Shown here: positions 8,544-12,767 of the stretch, one piece after another
Numbering within the stretch: position 1 is the first letter of the stretch
Layout of the letters: each line of letters opens with the position of its first letter
Assembly (NCBI GenBank): GCA_964384585.1
Contig: CAYLME010000103.1
Span: forward strand, 1-12,767
Direction: 5' to 3'
Length of the DNA: 12,767 bases
DNA from: DASTYK01 sp964384585
GTDB lineage: Bacteria; Gemmatimonadota; Gemmatimonadetes; Longimicrobiales; RSA9
Translations under genes and position numbers: made by a program
Notes under the pieces: model-generated
Told to the model about the DNA's origin: nothing
Databases searched by the model: none
Seen by the model: the letters and a program-made list of their open reading frames with translations, nothing else

Positions 8544-8884
8544 GTCGGTCCTGCCCGGCCCCGGTCCGGAAAAAATGAAAACGCCGTCAGGGCTCAAGCC
8601 CCGCGGCGCCATGCCCTCATGGGCGGTCCGCTCGCGCTTTTCGGCGCTGGATGAAGCTAACGATCCCCGTGCTGGCTTCCTACCCCTCACCGTTCGCGAC
8701 GCATCGTGTAGTCCACTTCCCGACGCACGTACCCGGCTCAGACCATAGCAGGCCCATGGGCTGGACGTATCTTTGCGGGCAGGAGCGCTGGTCGGGCGCC
8801 GGCCAGCTTCACCGGCGCTCGCATGAGCCGCGGGCCGCAGGGTGATGCGGCCGGTCGGGGGTGGAACCAGAAACCGGGGGAACC
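8544..8884. other. Divergent regulatory region between prfC and the stress protein gene
   Basis: Apart from the prfC leader terminator (8570-8608) no gene is convincing in this 341-bp region. A possible extended -10 on the minus strand, TGCTATGGT (8750-8742), has no good -35; if real it would give prfC a leader of about 190 nt that includes the terminator. On the plus strand a 9-pair hairpin, GGGCGCCGG/CCGGCGCTC (8794-8802 and 8812-8820, one G-U pair), lies about 65 nt before the stress-protein ATG and lacks a T-run. No clear plus-strand promoter was found. Confidence 0.4.
8570..8608 (-). terminator. Intrinsic terminator in the prfC leader (possible attenuator)
   Basis: On the minus strand CGCCG (8608-8604), a CG bulge, GGGC (8601-8598), the tetraloop TTGA, GCCC (8593-8590), a TGA bulge and CGGCG (8586-8582) form a nine-pair hairpin. 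It is followed by TTTTCATTTTTT (8581-8570). The tract ends 26 nt before the prfC GTG. It is oriented to stop transcription heading into prfC. No minus-strand gene lies between here and the plus-strand stress gene, so it would act on prfC's own leader or end a small RNA. Confidence 0.7.
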
Positions 8885-9784
8885 ATGCTCAATCGCATAC
8901 TCGTTCCCGTGGACGGATCGCCGTTCGCGGAGCACGCTTTGCCGCATGCCATCGGGGTGGCCGCGCGGCTGAACGCGGAACTGCATCTGCTGCTCGCACA
9001 TCACGTGACGCTCGGCGTCGATGCGGGCTGGATGCCACAGCCGGAACTGTTTGCGAAGAGCATTTTCGATTCCGAGGAGAGGTATCTGTCGAGCCTGCGT
9101 GACCGGCTCGCGGCCGCCGGTGTGCAGGGCACGTACATCCATCACAAGGATGGCGCACCGGCGGAGCTGCTGACGGACTTCGCGGAGGAGCACGACATCG
9201 ACCTGATCGTGATGAGCACGCACGGTCGCGGCGGACTGCAACGCGCGTACATCGGCAGCGTCGCCGACGGTGTGCTCCGTCGAGCGCACAGGCCGGTGCT
9301 GCTCGTGCGGCCTGGCGAAGAGGGTGAGGTGCGGTTCCGCGGGAGGGACGTGCGCCGGATCCTCGTGGCCGTGGACGGATCGGTCGTCGCGGAGAGGGCG
9401 CTTGCCGTCGCACTGGAAGTCGCGACGGTGCAGGACGCCCACTGCACGCTGCTGCAGGTCGTGGTGCCGCCGATCTTCATATCGAGCTATATGCCGGATA
9501 CAGCGCGCCTGACGCACGAAGAGCTGGATTCGGCAACCCGGCATGCGCAGGAGTACCTTGCCGAGCTGGAGAGCAAGGTGCCCGGCGTGGACGAAGTACG
9601 TGTCGTCGAACACCAGCAGCCTGCGGTCGCAATTCTCAAGGAGGCCGACGCTGTCGGCGCCGACATGATCGCGATCGGCACGCGTGGACTCGGCAAGGTC
9701 GCTCGCTTCTTCATCGGCAGCGTCGCGGACAAGGTCGTGCGGGGTGCGGACGTCCCGGTGCTGGTGGTGCCACGGAAGGACTGA
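8885..9784 (+). CDS. Universal stress protein with two Usp domains
   Basis: A 299-residue cytosolic protein of two tandem UspA-type domains. Domain 1 (about 1-142) starts RILVPVDGS and ends with the nucleotide-loop pattern STHGRGGLQRAYIGS, then HRPVLLVRP. Domain 2 (about 157-297) starts RILVAVDGS and ends GTRGLGKVARFFIGS, then VPVLVVP. Domain 2 has the full ATP-binding G-x2-G-x9-G-S/T motif (G265, G268, G278, S279). Domain 1 has Ser111 in place of the first Gly but keeps G-x9-G-S, so ATP binding is likely in domain 2 and possible in domain 1. Such proteins accumulate under starvation or stress and bind ATP; the exact role here is not readable from sequence. I chose ATG 8885 because GGGGGA lies 4 nt upstream; an in-frame GTG at 8861 is less likely. 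Flanking genes are on the opposite strand, so it is probably monocistronic. Confidence 0.93.
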   Translation: MLNRILVPVDGSPFAEHALPHAIGVAARLNAELHLLLAHHVTLGVDAGWMPQPELFAKSIFDSEERYLSSLRDRLAAAGVQGTYIHHKDGAPAELLTDFAEEHDIDLIVMSTHGRGGLQRAYIGSVADGVLRRAHRPVLLVRPGEEGEVRFRGRDVRRILVAVDGSVVAERALAVALEVATVQDAHCTLLQVVVPPIFISSYMPDTARLTHEELDSATRHAQEYLAELESKVPGVDEVRVVEHQQPAVAILKEADAVGADMIAIGTRGLGKVARFFIGSVADKVVRGADVPVLVVPRKD

Positions 9785-9877
9785 GGGCCAGGGATGGCAG
9801 CAGGCACGAGGCGGGCCGGCCACACACGCGGCCCACCACGCTTCTGCCAGGTGTTGCGTCGCACGTTCGGTGAGGTG
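9785..9877. other. Short gap after the stress-protein gene
   Basis: Only a 6-bp hairpin GGGCCG/CGGCCC (9813-9818 and 9829-9834, 10-nt loop) without a T-run is visible. It may act in ending the plus-strand stress-protein transcript, but this is not supported beyond the stem itself. Confidence 0.25.
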
Positions 9878-9918
9878 AAAAAGCAAAGCGCCGCAAGGGC
9901 TTTCGCACTTGCGGCGCT
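9878..9918 (-). terminator. Intrinsic terminator after tRNA-Met
   Basis: On the minus strand a perfect 11-bp stem, AGCGCCGCAAG (9918-9908) and CTTGCGGCGCT (9897-9887), closes a 10-nt loop. It is followed by TTGCTTTTTC (down to 9878). It starts 3 nt after the tRNA 3' end, so it ends the tRNA transcript and probably also any read-through from the ftsB cluster. On the plus strand it lacks a T-run, so it is not an obvious terminator for the stress-protein gene. Confidence 0.9.
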
Positions 9919-9920
9919 GA

Positions 9921-9993
9921 TAGCTGGGGAGGGACTTGAACCCCCAACAGGCGGATTATGACTCCGCTGCTCTGCCAGTTGAGCTACCCAGCC
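9921..9993 (-). tRNA. tRNA-Met (anticodon CAU), elongator type
   Basis: A 73-nt cloverleaf folds fully. The acceptor is GGCTGGG/CCCAGCT with a G1-U72 pair and discriminator A73; D-stem GCTC/GAGC with GG in the loop; anticodon stem GCGGA/TCCGC with loop GTCATAA (CAU at 34-36); 5-nt variable loop; T-stem GGGGG/CCCTC with TTCAAGT. The paired 1-72 position rules against an initiator tRNA, which has an unpaired first position. A tRNA-Ile2 with lysidine-modified CAU cannot be fully excluded, but the GGCTnnGTAGCTCA start resembles elongator tRNA-Met. The 3' CCA is not encoded and must be added by CCA transferase. G at position 32 is unusual, since a pyrimidine is normal there. Confidence 0.92.
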
Positions 9994-10005
9994 AGATAGA
10001 CAGCA

Positions 10006-10034
10006 AATTTACCCAAACCCGTGGGAGACGTCAA
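10006..10034 (-). promoter_or_regulatory. Sigma70-type promoter of tRNA-Met
   Basis: On the minus strand TTGACG (10034-10029) and TAAATT (10011-10006) are separated by exactly 17 nt. The -10 box ends 12 nt before the first base of the tRNA, so a start near 9999 gives a leader of only a few nucleotides, as is typical for tRNA genes. The -35 box begins 11 nt after the ftsB stop and no terminator lies between. Confidence 0.75.
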
Positions 10035-10045
10035 TCTGGCGCCTC

Positions 10046-10348
10046 CTAACCGGTCGTATCACGTGCCGCTGCCGTATCCTCCACGAAACGGTACAGCCGC
10101 TCCCCGGGTCGGATCAGCCCGTAGCGTTCGCGTGCGATCCGCTCGATGGTGGCCGAGTCGTTCTCGAGCGAGTCGACGCGTGCCTGCAACCGCACGATCT
10201 CGGCGCGCGCCTCATCGAGGCGCACCTGCTCCTCGGCGAGGTCGCTCTTGAGGCGCTGGAGCTCGAGGAGCGAGTACTCGCCGCCGAACAGGGCGAAGTA
10301 GGCGGCGCCGGCCACGAGCACGCCGCCCAGGACGACTTTGCCCTTCAC
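10046..10348 (-). CDS. ftsB: Septum formation initiator FtsB/DivIC-type protein
   Basis: A 100-residue bitopic membrane protein of the FtsB/DivIC family, which joins FtsL and FtsQ in the divisome and helps activate septal peptidoglycan synthesis. A short cytoplasmic N-terminus (MKGK) precedes one TM segment at about 5-21. A Leu/Glu/Arg-rich periplasmic coiled coil follows at about 27-64, then the family C-terminal motif ERIARERYGLIRPGE (69-83). The length matches bacterial FtsB (about 100 residues). The start is GTG at 10348, supported by GGAG 7 nt upstream. It lies 70 nt downstream of enolase on the same strand, the eno-ftsB order common in bacteria, which supports the call. No terminator separates it from the tRNA downstream. 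Confidence 0.9.
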   Translation of the reverse strand: MKGKVVLGGVLVAGAAYFALFGGEYSLLELQRLKSDLAEEQVRLDEARAEIVRLQARVDSLENDSATIERIARERYGLIRPGERLYRFVEDTAAARDTTG

Positions 10349-10418
10349 GCGAACGCTCCGCTGCGCGGCTCAGCGAACTGCGCCACGGTGCAGACGCGGC
10401 CGGCGATCGGCCCGGCGC

Positions 10419-11676
<1,258 letters not shown>

Positions 11677-11693
<17 letters not shown>

Positions 11694-12420
11694 GTTCGAT
11701 GGCCTGGGTTCGGGCCGGCGCGGCGAGCAGCTCTTCGATGGCGCTGCGCACGCGCCGGATCAGTTCGTCCCGGTTCTGCTCGTCATAGCCGGCGGTCTGG
11801 ATGGCCGGGCCGAAGCGGACGATAACTTCGCCACTACGCACGCGCCAGCCACCCTTGGGCATGACGTGGCGCGTGCCGACGACGGCAACGGGCACGATGT
11901 CGACATGGGTGTGCAGTGCGAGCATGAACGCGCCTTTCTTGAACGGCAGCAGCTCGCCCGTCGCGGAGCGGGTGCCCTCGGGAAAGATCACGACAGAGCT
12001 CCGGTCCGCGCGAATCAGCCGTCCGGCCGCATCGAGCGATGCGACCGCTGCCGCGCGATTCTTTCGATCGACAGAGATATGACCGGCGGCCTTCCATGCC
12101 TGGCCGAAGATCGGGATCAGGCCGAGCTCCGCTTTCGCTACGAACCGGAATCGCTTGGGCAGCGCTGCGGCGATCGCGAATACGTCGTACCAGGATGCGT
12201 GATTGCTCGCGAAGATCTGCGGCTGGTCGAGCGCGACGATGTCCAGTCCTTCGGTGCGGACGCGCACACCGCTCGCCCACAGGATCCATTTCGACCAGTT
12301 GCGCGCGACTGCATCGAAGTACGGCGGCTGTGCGCGGAACAGGGCTCCGACGATCGCCGCCGTACTGAACAGCGGCGTCGCGATCGCCCCGATGATATAT
12401 GCCCAGATCGTGCGGATCAC
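11677..12420 (-). CDS. plsC: 1-acyl-sn-glycerol-3-phosphate acyltransferase
   Basis: A 247-residue membrane-associated acyltransferase of the PlsC/LPLAT family, expected to acylate lysophosphatidate to phosphatidate in phospholipid synthesis. It starts with a hydrophobic segment (about 4-28). Motif I is NHASWYD (N73-H74 to D79, the HX4D catalytic pair), motif II VAKAELGLIPIFG (94-106), motif III FPEGTRS (146-152), motif IV IVPVAVVGT (175-183). The start is GTG at 12420, overlapping the thiL stop as GTGA, with GAGAG 6 nt upstream. The 3' end overlaps enolase by 17 nt. Other LPLAT-fold substrates, such as ornithine-lipid or lyso-ornithine acylation, cannot be excluded, but the motifs fit PlsC well. 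Confidence 0.93.
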
Positions 12421-12767
12421 GTGTCGCTCTCCCGGAAATGGTCGTAGCCACCCGTCGTGAGTGGCCGCGCCGATCCGTCCCTGCCTCGCAGCATGACACC
12501 CTGCCCTGCGCGCACGCGCCCGATACGCGTGAGCGGAATGCGGAATTCTTTCATGAACTCATCCGATACCGCCTCGACAGCGCCCGGGGTCGCCGTGAAC
12601 AGCAACTCGTAGTCATCACCGCCGTGCAGGGCGCGCAACACCGCATCATCGTCGTCGGACGCGAGGGCACGCAGCGCAGCGTGCACCGGCAGTCGCGCCG
12701 CTTCGATCTCGATCAGTACGCCGCTCGCGGCCGCGATGTGCGCAGCGTCGCCGGCGATGCCGTCCGA
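12417..12767 (-). CDS. thiL: Thiamine-monophosphate kinase, C-terminal part (partial)
   Basis: The last 116 residues of ThiL, which phosphorylates thiamine monophosphate to the active cofactor thiamine diphosphate with ATP. The 5' part lies beyond the right edge. The visible portion opens with SDGIAGDAAHIAAASGV, matching the ThiL motif SDGL..DLgHI, then LPVHAALR. HGGDDYELLFT follows (ThiL/PurM-like HGGEDYELL), then IGRVRAGQGV and a terminal GGYDHF (usually GWDHF). It ends in an intact TGA that overlaps the plsC GTG (GTGA at 12417-12420). The family call is firm although the ATP-binding N-terminal half is not visible. Confidence 0.92.
   Translation of the reverse strand, partial: SDGIAGDAAHIAAASGVLIEIEAARLPVHAALRALASDDDDAVLRALHGGDDYELLFTATPGAVEAVSDEFMKEFRIPLTRIGRVRAGQGVMLRGRDGSARPLTTGGYDHFRESDT

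Noticed and set aside
8544..8690. N-terminal extension of RF3 by 49 residues
   Set aside because: The extension would place an intrinsic terminator inside the coding sequence, has low-complexity content, and the GTG at 8543 has a good AGGA at 5 nt and gives the normal RF3 length.
8651..8845. 64-codon plus-strand ORF in the prfC-usp divergent region
   Set aside because: No ribosome binding site, no motif and composition unlike the surrounding genes' proteins; a hairpin interrupts its end.
9921..9993. Initiator tRNA-fMet
   Set aside because: Position 1-72 is paired (G-U) and the anticodon stem lacks the three G-C pairs next to the loop that mark initiator tRNAs.

Overview
This is a GC-rich bacterial chromosomal window with tightly packed genes, many G/C-ending codons and frequent GTG starts. 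The 818-residue orphan permease of the ADOP type (MacB_PCD-FtsX duplicated) is a family found mostly in Acidobacteriota and Gemmatimonadota. With tandem RND permeases and two-domain universal stress proteins, it points to one of those Gram-negative phyla. This placement is inference: no rRNA or other taxonomic marker is present.

Layout. (1) Bases 1-3459, plus strand: the 3' end of one RND permease, overlapped by a complete second RND permease (ATGA junction), which looks like a two-permease tripartite efflux operon. (2) Bases 3414-3850, minus strand: a small, probably stand-alone zinc-ribbon-like gene with a possible promoter, a ribosome binding site and a strong intrinsic terminator that lies inside the 3' coding end of the RND gene. 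(3) Bases 3783-6662, plus strand: a structured non-coding leader, the ADOP-type ABC permease and a clear intrinsic terminator. (4) Bases 6663-6944: a convergent intergenic region with a cluster of about 61-bp-spaced palindromic repeats, three direct and one inverted. (5) Bases 6945-8608, minus strand: prfC (release factor 3), with a GTG start chosen from its ribosome binding site and an intrinsic terminator sitting in its leader. (6) Bases 8885-9784, plus strand: a tandem-domain universal stress protein. (7) Bases 9878-10034, minus strand: tRNA-Met(CAU) with its own sigma70-type promoter and terminator. (8) Bases 10046-12767, minus strand: the cluster thiL(partial)-plsC-eno-ftsB, with a GTGA overlap, a 17-nt overlap and then a 70-nt gap.

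How it fits together. The left half is envelope and export machinery: RND efflux, and an ADOP permease without an ATPase beside it. The right half is housekeeping: translation termination (RF3), thiamine cofactor synthesis (ThiL), phospholipid synthesis (PlsC), glycolysis and probable RNA-degradosome links (enolase), division (FtsB) and elongator tRNA-Met. No defence system, mobile element, CRISPR array or prophage gene was seen. The most interesting unexplained parts are the repeat cluster at 6712-6888, the terminator in the prfC leader, the structured ADOP leader at 3863-3974, and the small Cys-rich protein whose terminator is encoded within a neighbouring gene.
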